Under the pieces are notes generated by a model. The model ran no database searches. It had not been told where the DNA came from and worked only from the letters and a program-made list of their open reading frames with translations. This document shows positions 49,790 to 62,557 of a DNA stretch of 64,000 bases, in pieces. Numbering within the stretch: the first letter of the stretch is position 1; each line of letters begins with the position of its first letter. A program made the position numbers and the translations under genes. Origin of the DNA: Circinella minor (Eukaryota; Mucoromycota; Mucoromycetes; Mucorales; Lichtheimiaceae); NCBI GenBank assembly GCA_016758965.1, contig JAEPRB010000001.1, forward strand, positions 1 through 64,000, given 5' to 3'.

Positions 49790-50754
49790 ATGTCATCTCA
49801 ACAACAACAACAACAACAAACAGTCAATTTAAATGATCTTGACCTTCCTTCATTACAACAAGTCAAGGTTCAACTCGAAGAAGTATGTTGTATTTTTATT
49901 TTATTCATTTAAAATAATTAACATCATTATTCTTGATTCAATTACATTTTATATTGAATCGTATATACGCACGCGTCTTTTTTATTTTATTTTATTAGGA
50001 ACTCTCTCATCTTACACAATCGTATGGTAAACTTAAAGGTGCTCAAGCCCGATTTCTCGATTGTGCAGAAAGTGTTGAATCTATCAAAGGAGAAAAGGCT
50101 GATGGTATGATATTTATATAACTATATAATAACGACAAAACATATCGTTATTTATTTTGACACTTATCCTGTTTTACTATTAAAACTATAGACAAAACGA
50201 TTCTCGTACCACTCACATCATCTATATCCTTTTTTTTTTTAATTTTTTTTATTTGTTTATTTAATGAGAGATACTAATTGAAATTAGACCTATTCAAATT
50301 ATCATCAGTCTTTAACTTGATAGATTTTTTTTTGTGGGAAATGATTACCTCTATGTTCCTGGAAAGTTGAGCAACGTTGAGAAAGTAATTGTTGATATCG
50401 GTACCGGTTACTATGTCGAAAAGGTAATGATCATCAAATAATTTTTATATTATTTTATGTATTAAATATGTATTTGGATGGATATTAGACTTTAGAAGGA
50501 GCACAAAAGTTCTATCAAGGCAAGGAAGAATACGTCAAACAAAATTTGGAAAAACTTCAAGAAACTATTAATGGAAAACAAAGCAGTCTTCGAGGTACAC
50601 TCTAAATATTATTATTTTGAGTTATGAAATGAAGATATCGAAATATAGTTAATTAAATCATGTATGAATTGATATGTATTTGTATATAGCCATTGTCAAT
50701 GTGATGCAAGACAAGTTCCAGCAACAACAACAACAAGCTGCTACTGCCAAATAA
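49790..50754 (+). CDS. PFD5: Prefoldin subunit 5 (Gim5), with an AT-AC intron
   Basis: Six exons: 49790-49882, 49999-50104, 50192-50223, 50349-50423, 50489-50594 and 50690-50754, giving 158 residues. It is an alpha-class prefoldin: an N-terminal helix ([20 protein letters not shown]), the beta-hairpin block [17 protein letters not shown] and [13 protein letters not shown], then a C-terminal coiled coil. Glutamine runs flank both ends. Prefoldin is a hexamer that hands unfolded actin and tubulin to the CCT chaperonin in the cytosol. Intron 3 (50224-50348) has no GT-AG solution that keeps the frame. It begins ATATCCTTTT and ends AC, the U12-type consensus, and using it gives the conserved LTSSLYVPG exactly. 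The other introns are normal GT-AG. The length is typical (human PFDN5 is 154). Confidence 0.94.
50224..50348 (+). other. Candidate U12-type AT-AC intron
   Basis: 125 nt. The 5' site ATATCCTTTT (50224-50233) is identical to the minor-spliceosome consensus. The 3' end is GATTAC. A branch-site-like TCTTTAAC lies at 50309-50316 (consensus TTCCTTAAC), about 33 nt from the 3' end, somewhat farther than usual. Removing the intron joins TCATCT to CTCTAT and yields the conserved Ser-Ser-Leu-Tyr. Confidence 0.85.
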
Positions 50755-53700
50755 ATTATATTAAAACAGGATAATACAACTTCACCCACTCACCTACCTA
50801 CATACACATATATACAGTCTCTCCAATATATACAGTCTCTCCAATATATACGGATATCCAAAAGTAGACCACATCACTTTCTTCTTTTTCCTAGTCAATT
50901 ATTCAACAACATTTTTTTTACACAACAAATGAAACATCATTCTACACTTTGGAAAAATAATTCATTATCTTTCACAAACGTGTGATGAAAAACGAATATA
51001 CAACTATTGATAGAATAATTGGAATGATATGGGAGGAGAGGTTATATACATAGGGTTATCAAGAGGGAAATCGGATCCGTTCAAATATATTAGCAACGTC
51101 AACAATTACAATGACTTTGTTTCTATGATGATAGATCCCTTTTGAGTGAAAAAAAATGAACCTTTTTTTTTGCACAAGAAAATACATTTCCTAATCGTGG
51201 TATGATCTACTCTTCATACTCTTCAAGCAACACATTTTAAATGTATTACGAATACTATAATGGTATAACTAAAAATTTGATTGATCTTTGTTGAATGGTC
51301 ATCGATCGGATTCATGTTCAGGACTTCACTGTCTACCCTGCACCATTTCAAACAAATTAGCATATTGAAAATAATCATTAATGAAAATCGTGTAAATTGT
51401 TGTCCTTGGATCAACCAGCAAAAATATTGATCCGTTGCATACCAATCCTTCCATTTTTTTTATGTAACAACAGCATTTCGCCAATAGTAGAGCATTATTT
51501 TTATTGTCGATTGTTTTACATGGTGTTTATTTCCATAATAGAACTTTTTTTTTTACCTATAGGACAAGAGAAATGCTGACAGGCGCCATGATGAAATATA
51601 CACCTTGCTATTTTTTTTTTGTTGATAACGATTAGCGAAAGTGTGTATTATATTTACAATTTCCACTTTATTTGACTTAGTATCACGGACCATCTCGTTC
51701 ACCATTGTTGTTTTAGATATGGGTGTGCTAATGGTGGTTCTCATCACCATGTTAACGACAATAATGGCAGCTGAAATTTATCTGGTTGCTTAGAGTAAAT
51801 AGGGTGTGTTTTCACACTATCATCTATTGGTACATCTGAATACACACCTTCGTTCACAAATCTAAACAACGTATTACTAGATGAAAACGTATCGTCATCC
51901 TTGTTTGTTGGATTTGTTATTATATAAAAGTAATATTTGTTACAGTTATGAAACTTTTTTGTTGTATTCTAACGACGTCTGTTGCGTCTTTGAAGTTTTG
52001 TTTGGCTGAATGAAGTTTTGTTTCTTGCTGCATATCAAATACCTTTTAAAAAAACAAACATCTTATCATTATATTTTGGTAGTATTTCTTGTTCTTACGC
52101 AGTGTTTGTTCTAAATGGGGGTTCTACGTTGGTGCTCATCTGTATATGACTAATACCATATGTTGACCACTGCCCCTTTTTACGTTGCATATATTGTTTT
52201 TATATAGGCTTATTCAGTCGTGAACGGAAGGATTACGGGTAATTATTACAATCTTATCGCATAGTATTATTTTATTCAACATAATTGGAGGAGCTTTCGG
52301 CCCTGCTTTTTAACTCTCTGAGCTCTCTGAAATAATAAGTTACCTGTTGACAAAAATATGCATATACGTACTCAAACTCCTAGTTCATTATATGGTATAA
52401 TAGTCTTCAAATAAATGATACTATAAAATATGTGTTACTACATTCTACAATGCAAGTTATTGTGTACCGCAGCGAAAAATGTTAGAAAAATACACATTAT
52501 ACTATGCGTTCAGGCCATGGTACGTTTTCTCTTTTTCATATTCTTAAATTTTGTTTAGTTTAAAAAGTAATATACGTAATGATTTTGGGTACGTATCGCC
52601 TGTCTCTTCAGATGGGTTTCATGATTATAATTACTACTTCTACATATATATCCAACTCGTTGGTTTTTAGTTATTCCAATTTCCTATTATTATTCAATTA
52701 CTTGTAAAATATTAAGGCTTTATTGCATCAAATACAGAATCCAACGAGAGTTTAATGCCAACGAAGGATGGATGACGTGGGTGCTCAGTTCAAACATAGA
52801 TGTCGAACTGAGAATTTTATTTTAGTCGTGTGTATCTGTATAAAAATCATAGTAAAAATTATAAAAATCTACAAGCGCTAAAAAAAAGAGAGTAACGAAA
52901 ATGTACAATGTGTGCAATTAATGAAAAGAGAAAAAGTGTTGTCATAAAGATTTTAGCACTCACTAAATGCTAAACGACGTACATGACCTTAATCAAAATG
53001 GTACGTACCTATCTAAAAGACTGTCAAGTTTAACTATGTTGAACATTCGTCAAAAAATTTGAGTTGAATTCTTTGTACGTAGGTAAAACTAAAACTGAAA
53101 GAAAAAGATAGAAATGTTATACGAGAATTCTAAATGTAGTGAGTTATCATTCGAATAGATGTAATAGTTTAGTAGTGCTACGTATTAGAAAAGAAACCTC
53201 TTGTCTAGAATTTGTAAATTGAAATAGGTCCACTGTTTATATTCCATAGATGTCCGATAATTTATCCACGTTGGATATCGTATGCGTATGGATTTTTTGA
53301 AGGTAGCAAATATTTTTCTGGCAGATTAATAATGTGCTAAAGCTTTCATAATGACGTATAAAGTTGAGGGATGGCTAGAAATAACAATAGACACGCCCAT
53401 TGTTATAAAAAGTATTTAATACTATGAAAATCAAAATTTAATATTTTTAGAACTATAAAAAATATAATGACCTGTTATCTGAAAACGAACAGAGCATTGT
53501 ACGTAAGAGTTAATACATGAATATATTTATCTGGAGGAGCTAGCTAAAAAATGCCCAGAATAGTTCTAGTCACATTGCATATTACATTTAGGCTTTTTTT
53601 TTTTTTTGTTCTTCTTTTTTCTTTATTTATGTATTATCTACATAAAGTAAATTATGTTTTCGAGATTCAAAACAAAAAATTTGAAATCTCTTTCTTGAAT

Positions 53701-54215
53701 ACATAATGGGGACTACTATGATACACAGTTTATTGAAGCAAACACGTTTTTGACACTAATTTTACATTTATATCTTTATCATGGATTCAGCCTTTTCCAC
53801 ATATGGTTAAATAACGGGATATGCTTATATCTGATTCTGCATTCTTATAAAAACATGGACCATAGGTATGAATGAATTTGATAATCTCATTCACTGAAAA
53901 TATAATTATTAAAAGCACCAAAATATATATAATTATGGTAAGTAAGTATCTGATGGATGGATAAAACTGCTTATTATCAGTAATTATAAAAAAAAGGGGG
54001 GGTGGGGATTAAAAGAAAAGGCGCAAAGATATATATTTACAATGAAAGGATAAACGCACGGACCACTTCAGTCAAGAGATAAAAAGTTTATTCAAAAAAA
54101 GTTATTTATAGAAGTTTTTTCTCAATGAACTCAGATTTCTAATTTGAAGGGTCCCTTGTTACTTTTTTTTTTATTGTGAAACTTAACACTTACATATTAC
54201 CCTATTACTTTATTG
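50755..54215. other. Long gene-poor region with TACGTA cluster
   Basis: About 3.5 kb without a supported gene. A short tandem duplication of a 19-20-nt unit (containing CAGTCTCTCCAATATATA) lies at about 50814-50851. Seven TACGTA palindromes fall between 52365 and 53515. Two short minus-strand frames at 51223-51750 have no recognisable domain. Confidence 0.45.
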
Positions 54216-56797
54216 ATGACGGCAGAACCCATTTATAAAATTAACTCATTCATTTCTCATGGCGATGCCTATAAAACGCTAACACAAACACAATTCCGAG
54301 ATTGTTCAATTGCCAGAGAATCATTTGAAAATGGAAAAGAAGCATATGCAGCACATAACTATACAAAAGCTATCGAATCTTATACACGAACAATTGAATC
54401 ATTGACTTCAAACTTGTCAATGGTGTTAATGCATCGTGCAGCAGCATTCGAAATGAAAAATAAATATGATCTTGCTTTTCTTGACGGTCAACGGGCAATT
54501 AATAATATAAATATTACCAATATAGCCAATGATAGTGATAATATTTCCAGCGTTCGTGACGCTTATGTTACTACATCAAATGTACTAATTCATAAAAATC
54601 AATTAAAAGAAGCAGCATCAAAATATCAGCAAGCCCTAGAAATAATACCATCAACATCTACACATCATCTCGAACTTGTTCAACGGCATCGTCAAGTAAC
54701 AATAGAAATTCAAAACCGAAACATATGGTTAATTCAATATTTGCCACACGAGGTCATTTCTCGTATCATATCATTTTTATCGTTTTCAGAACGGGGACAA
54801 TTAGCATTGACGTGTCGCTTTTGGTGCAATTTTATTCTTGATCAATATTCTGATATGTGGCGAACTATAGATCCTATGGATCCTAAATTCCCCACCCAAC
54901 TAACATCCATCCAACGATCGTTACGTTCAGTCGTACCGCACAGAGTTGGGAAGGTTAAACTATATTTGGAAAATAAAAGGAACGCTACTACTCGACGGGA
55001 TGCACAAAATAGTTACAATAATGTGGAAATGCTGACGAACGATGATGATTATAATAAACAGTGCAATGTTGAATATCGGTCTAAAATGATATTTTCGACA
55101 ATATTTGAACGCAATTGGAACAGTATTCCAAAATTTGGTATGTGTCTTCTATCTTTCAATTAGAAACTGCCGCTGGGAATTATGTAACTTTTCTCTTTAT
55201 GTAAAGTTTATTGAATTGTTCATAATATTGTATTTTGTATATAGAATTTGTTAATCCCAACAAGCAACAAGTATGTGACATATTGAGGCTCAACTCAAGA
55301 TCAGTAAAATATCTAAAATTTATTAACAACATCGATAATGGTTATCATGAGGAGGCATTAATTGATGCGGTGCAAGTATGCTCAGGTCTCGTTTCTGTTA
55401 CAAGTCAAATGAATAAACCAGCACCATCCATACTTTGTATACTTTATAAATTACCAGCCTCCAATCTTTGTCTTACTACCCTTGAATTGCTTTGTGAAAT
55501 GACAACTCATTCTTTCGCTCAACTATTACGAAACACACCTTCATTAACAAACCTTTTGCTCGATGCCAACAAAATGCGACAATACGCAGAAACTCTGAAT
55601 ATTATCATAACACATTGTCCAGCGCTCAACACGCTATCTTACAAAACGCAAAATTTACCCGACTACAGCCATTTAACCACATATACCGCTTATCCACCAA
55701 TCGGGCAAGCAGCATCAGCTTCTTCGACAAAGGGTCTAAAAATGCTTGATTTTAGTATTCTTTATCATGGCACAGAAACTGATCATGAAGCAAATGACCA
55801 AGCCCTAGAAACCTTGTTTAAAAACAGCCGTGACTCGCTGGATTATCTAAAAATTGGCCTTCGAGAAGCATCCATTGCGAACTGTCGATCACTATCATCA
55901 CTTGTTCAATTCGGTATGCCTCATTTACGGCAACTCCTCATAGACATCCCCGAATTTCAAGTACAACATTTCGGTTCTCGGCAACTTGCTAAGCTTATAT
56001 TAGGCTGTCCATCTTTAGAAATGGTGAATATTTGGCGAGGTTGTGGTATATGGCATGATCGAGTCCTTTATGCACTGGCTACTTTACGAAATTTAGATTC
56101 TCTCATTATATCTGCCGAGCATGTGGAATTATTTTGTTATGGCCCAAATGACCGACGAGAACAATATCCAGATTACGAGAGTGTCATATCAAATCGGGGA
56201 ATGGAAGCGCTTATTAGTGGTGCACGATCCATGACCAAATTTAGTTTTTATGCAGGAGATATCGATGTATATTATTATCCCTTTATGAAAGAATTGGCTA
56301 GTATAATATCAGCTCGCTCTAATATTCATGAACTCAATATTGGTTTTGGCGAAATTACAAATGATCAACTGGTTCAAATATTAAGAAGATTAAAGGGTTC
56401 ACAAGTACGCATCCTCAAAACGGATGTGAGTGAGGAAATTGATGATAAAGTGATTAAAGTATTAGCAGATTTATCGATAACCGTAGAAGAACTTTTCATC
56501 CAAGACCCATTTGGTGATATAAGCAAATCCCAACTCGCTCAATTGCTAGATCAAGCATCGTATCCCTTTAATGTGAAAATCAAGATTCGGCAAAATAGTT
56601 ATATGAAGGGTTCAAAACCAGATACCACTGAAACAATATATAGTCAACGTCGGATACATAGTAAGATAATAACAGCAACAAATGATGAAGAGGATCCATA
56701 TGCAAAATACGCCATACAACAATATTATGATGAAGAGGAATTAGATGATTTACGTTGTGGTGTCTGTGGGCAAATTTCAGCTATTAATTATCATTAA
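54216..56797 (+). CDS. TPR and F-box protein with LRR-like C-terminal region
   Basis: Two exons, 54216-55137 and 55245-56797, giving 824 residues. A tetratricopeptide-like helical region (about 30-160) opens with FENGKEAYAAHNYTKAIESY. The F-box (about 170-215) reads LPHEVISRIISFLSFSERGQ, then LALTCRFWCNFI. The remaining 600 or so residues contain degenerate leucine-rich-repeat-like segments (LRNTPSLTNLLLDAN; CPSLEMVNIW) and end with a small CGVCGQ motif. Proteins of this layout are a large expanded family in Mucoromycota. By analogy they are substrate adaptors of SCF ubiquitin ligases, with the F-box binding Skp1 and the repeats binding targets; no substrate can be proposed. I start at the ATG at 54216. 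A broken relative lies just downstream. Confidence 0.8.
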
Positions 56798-57122
56798 TAA
56801 ATTACGTAATCAATAGTATTGTTTCATCGTGGCTTCGACACTCCATTTTTATATACTTGATAGTTTTGACTAGCATATATATATATATATATATAGAGGA
56901 GAAAAAAAATTTTGTAATGAGGTTGACTTGATAGAAGATACTTTTACTTGTTACTATTAATTTATGCTGTAGTAAAAAAAATTAGATATAGACGAAAAAA
57001 AAATCTTGTCGCACTTGGTGGAGATAATCGTGGGTTTCATTTTTTATGCTTGGAATTAAGTGTACGCTTCTTTTAACCAACACTTCCCTCTCTATGTATT
57101 TGTTTGCTCCTATATATTGACT
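56798..57122. other. Spacer after the F-box gene
   Basis: AT-rich, with an (AT)n run at about 56874-56894. Probably the 3' UTR of the intact F-box gene. Confidence 0.45.
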
Positions 57123-57604
57123 ATGACCATGAATTTCAAAATATACTCCAACAAGAAAAATAATAATTATGATAGTATTAATCGTTTGGCATCATTGTCA
57201 CTTAAAATTCAAACAGTTATATTGAATTACTTGGCTTTACGTGGATATAGACGTTGTAGTCAAGTTTGCAAATACTGCAACCACTCACACTTAACTTCCA
57301 ATCAATTTAACGGACACTATATATTGTATCTACAAACCATGGACATAGTATTGTATGTGATTTACAATCTTATGGTTCCTGGTTTCTTTACCTGAATCTT
57401 CTCACTACCACGTCAGCTTTAACAACTTGTACAGTACCTTCTATTCTTTTATATCTAATACTTCATGGTACTGAAGGTTGGAAAACCGGGTGGTTTCTTT
57501 TCATCAGTTTAGTTTTTACATTTCCTGCTTTAACACGACATCTCACTATTGAAGAATACACAGATTATTTGCCCAATATAGCACCTTGTCGTTCTATTGT
57601 TTAA
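57123..57604 (+). pseudogene. Degenerate F-box gene
   Basis: The first frame (57123-57395) carries an F-box-like segment (LSLKIQTVILNYLAL, then CSQVCKYCNH) and ends at a stop. A different frame then continues the same type of protein (57380-57604) with segments LLYLILHGTEGWKTG and LTIEEYTDYLPNIAP, typical of the leucine-rich part of such proteins. A frameshift near 57370-57395 therefore separates the two halves, and most of the expected length is missing. It is likely a decayed member of the F-box family, close to an intact one. Confidence 0.5.
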
Positions 57605-58317
57605 AATGCACCTTTCCAGCTGACGTAAGTTTGTCTACTCTATACAAATGATGTTGTGCTATTTACACTTAATAAAAAGTATACCATGCTTATGAAAAAG
57701 TATCTTGATGGATTATAAAGCAATTCATGCAGATACACTTGTATTATATATTTGTGTTAACTATTTCATATATAGCAAAGCCCAGTTTAAGAAGATTGGG
57801 TTTCCAATGTCATGGAAATTTTTAAGTTACGCTCGGGTATTTAACACCATTGCTAATTCAAACATGTGCCTAATTGAGGAAATGAAGGTTTGTGATTTCA
57901 GTTATTCAATGACGTGTATTGAATGGTCGGCGTAACAGTAATACTAAAATTGTACTTACGGAAAAACTTTATCTTTCTTTTACACGGCATAATTGGACGG
58001 ATGAATAATTTTTGGGGTACAGTAGTGAAAGAGAAAAGAATATTCGACAATTGGATTCAGGAATAAAAAAGAATGGAAACGTCGAATACATTGCGATAGT
58101 TTATCCGACATAAATAGTGGCTCATGATACACTCAGACAAAAAAAAAATAAAAAGTATTACATTGGTCATTGCTTTTATATATATATTATTTTGTTACTA
58201 TGTTATACAATAATAAGAAGAGAGAACATAACTATATAGTTAGATGAAGTAAGTGGATTGGGAGATATTGTCGGTTAAATCCTTGTGTTGTGTAATAAAT
58301 TATTACTTCTGTTTAAT
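57605..58317. other. Spacer between F-box relic and GH51 stop
   Basis: AT-rich. A 76-codon frame at 57705-57935 has no recognisable domain and may be further decayed coding DNA. Confidence 0.4.
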
Positions 58318-60974
58318 TTATTGAATATGAAGAACCAATACAGTCGCCGAATAAGCGGAAAAGGTATACTCAAAATCACTGGCACTATTCAAATTGAAGA
58401 TGTACTCCTCCGGTTTGACATTAATCTTATCCTTTGAGTTTTCCAAATCCAAACTGTCTCCCGTAATGACACGCGCAATACCTTCCGTATGTACTGCCAA
58501 ACTCTTGAGATTAATGGAAACGGTTTGTTCAGAATCACCAATATTAGCCACTTTGATAAATACTTGTTTAGTTTCTTTGTTAGATCCAGCAACCCAGTAC
58601 AAGGGCCCAAATTCACCATCAGTGTGGTCGACTTGAAGAATCGTATCAGCACCTAAAAAATAATAATAAAATATTAAATTATAAATTTATTAATGCTGTT
58701 TATATCCGTGATTAAAAATGATAAACGGAGGAAAACTCACGGTTCTTGCTCCATTCGGATAAAACATAGTAGCCAGGAGTATGCCAAACAGTTTCGGTAT
58801 CGAAATGGATTAAATCTAATAGTAAATTATATTAAGCATACAAAGACGTGTTTAATAACTGTATTTTTCAATAATGGTGTGAAAAAGTGTAAAAAGTGTT
58901 ACGAGATACGTAGTAAAAAACAAAACAAAACCATAGTATACCTGGATTCCATTGTTCGTGACCCTCACGCTTGAACATTGGTGCATAAGCGATCATATGG
59001 ACAAGATCTGCATTACGTTCCATACCAGTAAGGAAAATAGCATCACCAAGACCTGCTTCTAAATTTGCAGGCGATCCATTGCAGCATCCATTAACGTGGG
59101 TGCCATATTCACCAATAAAAATAGCAGTATTATTCCTGACATAGTTATCATATTTAGAGAATAAACTTTTCATTTCAGTAATATTAGCATAATAATGATC
59201 GTCAAAAATATCCCATAATCTATAATATGTCATAAATAATGTTATCAAATTAAAAATTAAAAAGCTATTGAATCATTTTTTTTTGTTCCTTCCTTATCAA
59301 TGATATTATACTCGTTATGAATTAACAACTATAATACCTGGACTTTTGATCTGCTGTCGATATAATCTTCGCCTTGGGGTATGCTGCTGTAATTGCATCA
59401 TAGAACGCCTTGTAGCGGTATTCGTAGGTGTCACTAAACCAATCTTCGTTTCCAATTTCAATGTAGTTAATATTGAATGGCTTTTCGCGGCCGTCTGCAG
59501 CACGCAGGGAACCAAATGTGGAATCAGCTGGACCTGTCAAGTATTCGAGTTCATTCAAGACTTCTTGTATATATGGTTCCAGGTCACTTTCAGGTACACT
59601 AACACCGGTTAATGAATATCCGGCATAAACATCCAAAATTGGTTCAATCTTAAAGTCTTCACACTAAAAGTAAATATATATATTGATTATATATAACAAC
59701 ATAATCAGTGTTATTACCATTTTATACTGTTTTCTGTGAGACCGGAACAAGCAGTATTGTAAACTTACCAAGTACATATAATCAAGAAGACCTTGACCGT
59801 TTGTATTCCAATAGCTACAGGTGATACAGTAATTCCAGAAGATATGTTAACAACTAACACTTAAATAAATAAGCATATTGCTTTTTTACTACACTTTACC
59901 TCCAATCACCCATTCGTCCCAAACGATCCTCCAGTGGACCAATGGTTTCATTCCATTTCCAGCGGGTATCAATGGTTTGACCTTCGAGATTATTTCCTCC
60001 AGGAAATCTGGAATATTTTATTATATTAGTATTGTTAAAGTGTTTGTATTATCACCCATTTTTAAATAAGACACGTTACCTAAAGAAAGAGGGATTCAAT
60101 CCTTGCATGGATTCAGCTAGGTCTTTTCGTAGCCCATTTTCACGACCTTCGAATGTTTCACCAAATAACGAGAAAACTTGAAAGTAGATTGAAGAACCAG
60201 CAGCCTCTGCTGAATCTACTGAGACGACAAACAGGTTGTCAATTGATACATCGGAAGCAGTAGACTCAAGGGAAACTTCGAATTTTTGAAATTCATCGGT
60301 TAAAGATTCTGAAGTAGCAGCTGAAGCCACGACAGTACCATCTGAGGTTTCAAGTGTCACATTCAATGGGCCTGTGTATCCTGTGGATTTGGCAAAAAAT
60401 GAAGCTTGGTATTTTTCTCCAGGTTGAACACGAAGACCCCACCACCCTTCGTTGGAAACACCGGCTTTCCTGGTAGTAGAATCAGCAACATCGAGACGAA
60501 GTGAATTGGTATTCGCATCATTAAGACCATTCTTGATATCTAATTCTATAGAACTACCATCACCGATAGCACTCCAAAATTCAGTAGTCGGTTTCTCACC
60601 AGCATCGCTAGCCTGGAAGTTCCAATTACGGAGCATATGGCCATAAATACCTAATTACAAATTCTATGTTGTCAGCAATAAAACGAATAAAGAAAACGGT
60701 TGTTATTATTTTTATAAGTATAATAGTTATATTTACCAGAATCGCCGCATCGATTAATATCTTCATACATCATACTATGTATGGATTTTTTTTAGATAAC
60801 ATTATGATATAGAATGTGTATAAAATGCAATAGAAAACCTATTATTCACAACAAACAATATATATCAACTTACCCGTATTGGATAGGAGATGTCGCATTA
60901 CCAGGAATATCATTTCTTATAGTCAGTGAAAGTGCATGCACATTTTGCACGAATGAAGAAGCCATCATCACCAT
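58318..60974 (-). CDS. Secreted alpha-L-arabinofuranosidase, glycoside hydrolase family 51
   Basis: Nine exons: 60974-60874, 60774-60737, 60650-60080, 60007-59900, 59814-59769, 59663-59338, 59219-58942, 58815-58741 and 58652-58318, giving 625 residues, as usual for fungal GH51. The N-terminus is hydrophobic ([17 protein letters not shown]) and fits a signal peptide. A carbohydrate-binding-like beta-sandwich region follows, then the catalytic barrel with the acid/base Glu361 in EIGNEDWF and the nucleophile Glu434 in IGEYGTH. The [20 protein letters not shown] block is a GH51 hallmark. The enzyme releases terminal arabinofuranose from arabinan and arabinoxylan during plant-biomass breakdown. 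The frame upstream of the chosen ATG (ISAAAA) could extend the signal peptide through an AG at about 61008, so the true start may lie in one more 5' exon. Confidence 0.92.
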
Positions 60975-62444
60975 GGCTGCTGCAGCGGAAATACTTGTAG
61001 TAATTAGCTATATTTATAGTATCATAAAAACGTTATTAATTCTCATAATAGCATTTATTATGGTGACAAATAGATATGTAAAACTCTTCAGCGATCGCTA
61101 CCTTCATATTATTGTTACTATTCAGATTTATGTCAAATTCAATATGTCAATTGGTTTTACGCAAATTCAAATGATTGGCTTTTTATACTTTGAAATAAAT
61201 TTACATGTGTGACGACGTATGAGAAAATCAGTACGTATGTACAAGAGGAGGATTTTCTCTTTTTGAAAGCAATTCTTTCTTCCCCGGATAATAATCCAAA
61301 GTATTTCTTCTTTTTAAAAAAAAATCTCTATTAATCAACAAGAGAATTTTGCTACTCACGATTATCCGGAATATTAGTAGAGATTACATAATGAGGTAAT
61401 AATAGGTATTCAATTAAAAAGTATATACGCAACCTATCTTTAATATCATAAAAAATCTCATAGATAAATTCAAACAGAAATATAAGTTTTAAAGTCTTTT
61501 CTCATTATAAAGTAGAGTACTTCTATCATGAACTTATATTTTCGAAGTGCATCGCAGTACACTCGTTCATACAATACTTCAACCGGACATACACCTTACA
61601 TATTGTACCAATATGGTGGTCGACAGACCTTAAAGATAAGATTAACAAATGAGATATAAAAATTGATGTCAATACTAGCGTGTGATTTTACTTTTTTTTT
61701 TGCATGATATATGTATTTCCCGAAATAATTATTCGAAATTAAATCTTTTGTATTACATCGCCATAGATATGACTCTGCGGGGAATTTCATGTTGCATGAG
61801 AAAAATATAGTGCACTAAGATTAATAAAGATCTTATAGCAGTGTTTATATGAAAGATATTCTTTTTTTCAGCTTATATTTCCCCATTTAGAAATGAGGTG
61901 ATTTATGAGAAGAGGATACAACAATAACCCTTTTAGAAATAAAATATAAAATCTTCCGGTTAGAGGCATTATGAAGTAATTTTTTAATGCTGTGGTGATG
62001 AATATATGAACTTTCTACGTATCTTTTTTTTTCTTACATACAGTAAAAGTAATGGAGACTTGCGTTTTCTTTTTGACAATATGTAATCAGTATAAAGTAT
62101 ATATTTTGATAAAAAAAAATGGGACAGCTTTTTCTTCTGAGTAATGACTTTGATGCGATACCTATCCAGCGACAACGTTGGTATATAGCCACAAATAGAA
62201 AGTGTGTACGTACATATATGCAAATATATACTGTAAAGAAATGATATTTTGATATGATTCATAACACATTTCTATTATATGCTACAAAAGATAATTTTGT
62301 AATAGTAATGTGCACTTTTCATTATGAATTGCAAGTACCGAGGAAGTGTGAGATCATAAATGAGATATAAGATGTTTATGGTTTATATATCTCGTATTAT
62401 TAACAACCTCTTTCTTTTGTTTGTGTAACAATAATTAACTAGAT
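60975..62444. other. Gene-poor region upstream of GH51
   Basis: Presumed GH51 promoter, then AT-rich sequence with scattered TACGTA words (62018, 62208). The frame at 60814-61212 (plus) overlaps the GH51 first exon antisense and is not called. Confidence 0.4.
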
Positions 62445-62523
62445 TACTTTTTCAAGTACAAGTACTAAAGCTCTTGATATTTTCTGTGCTTGGTGCCCCA
62501 TTTTATCTAGTTGATTTTCCGAG

Positions 62524-62557
<34 letters not shown>

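Noticed and set aside
50320..50348. GT-AG alternative for prefoldin-5 intron 3 using the AG at 50323
   Set aside because: It puts the following exon in the wrong frame, meets a stop soon after, and loses the conserved LTSSLYVPG block.
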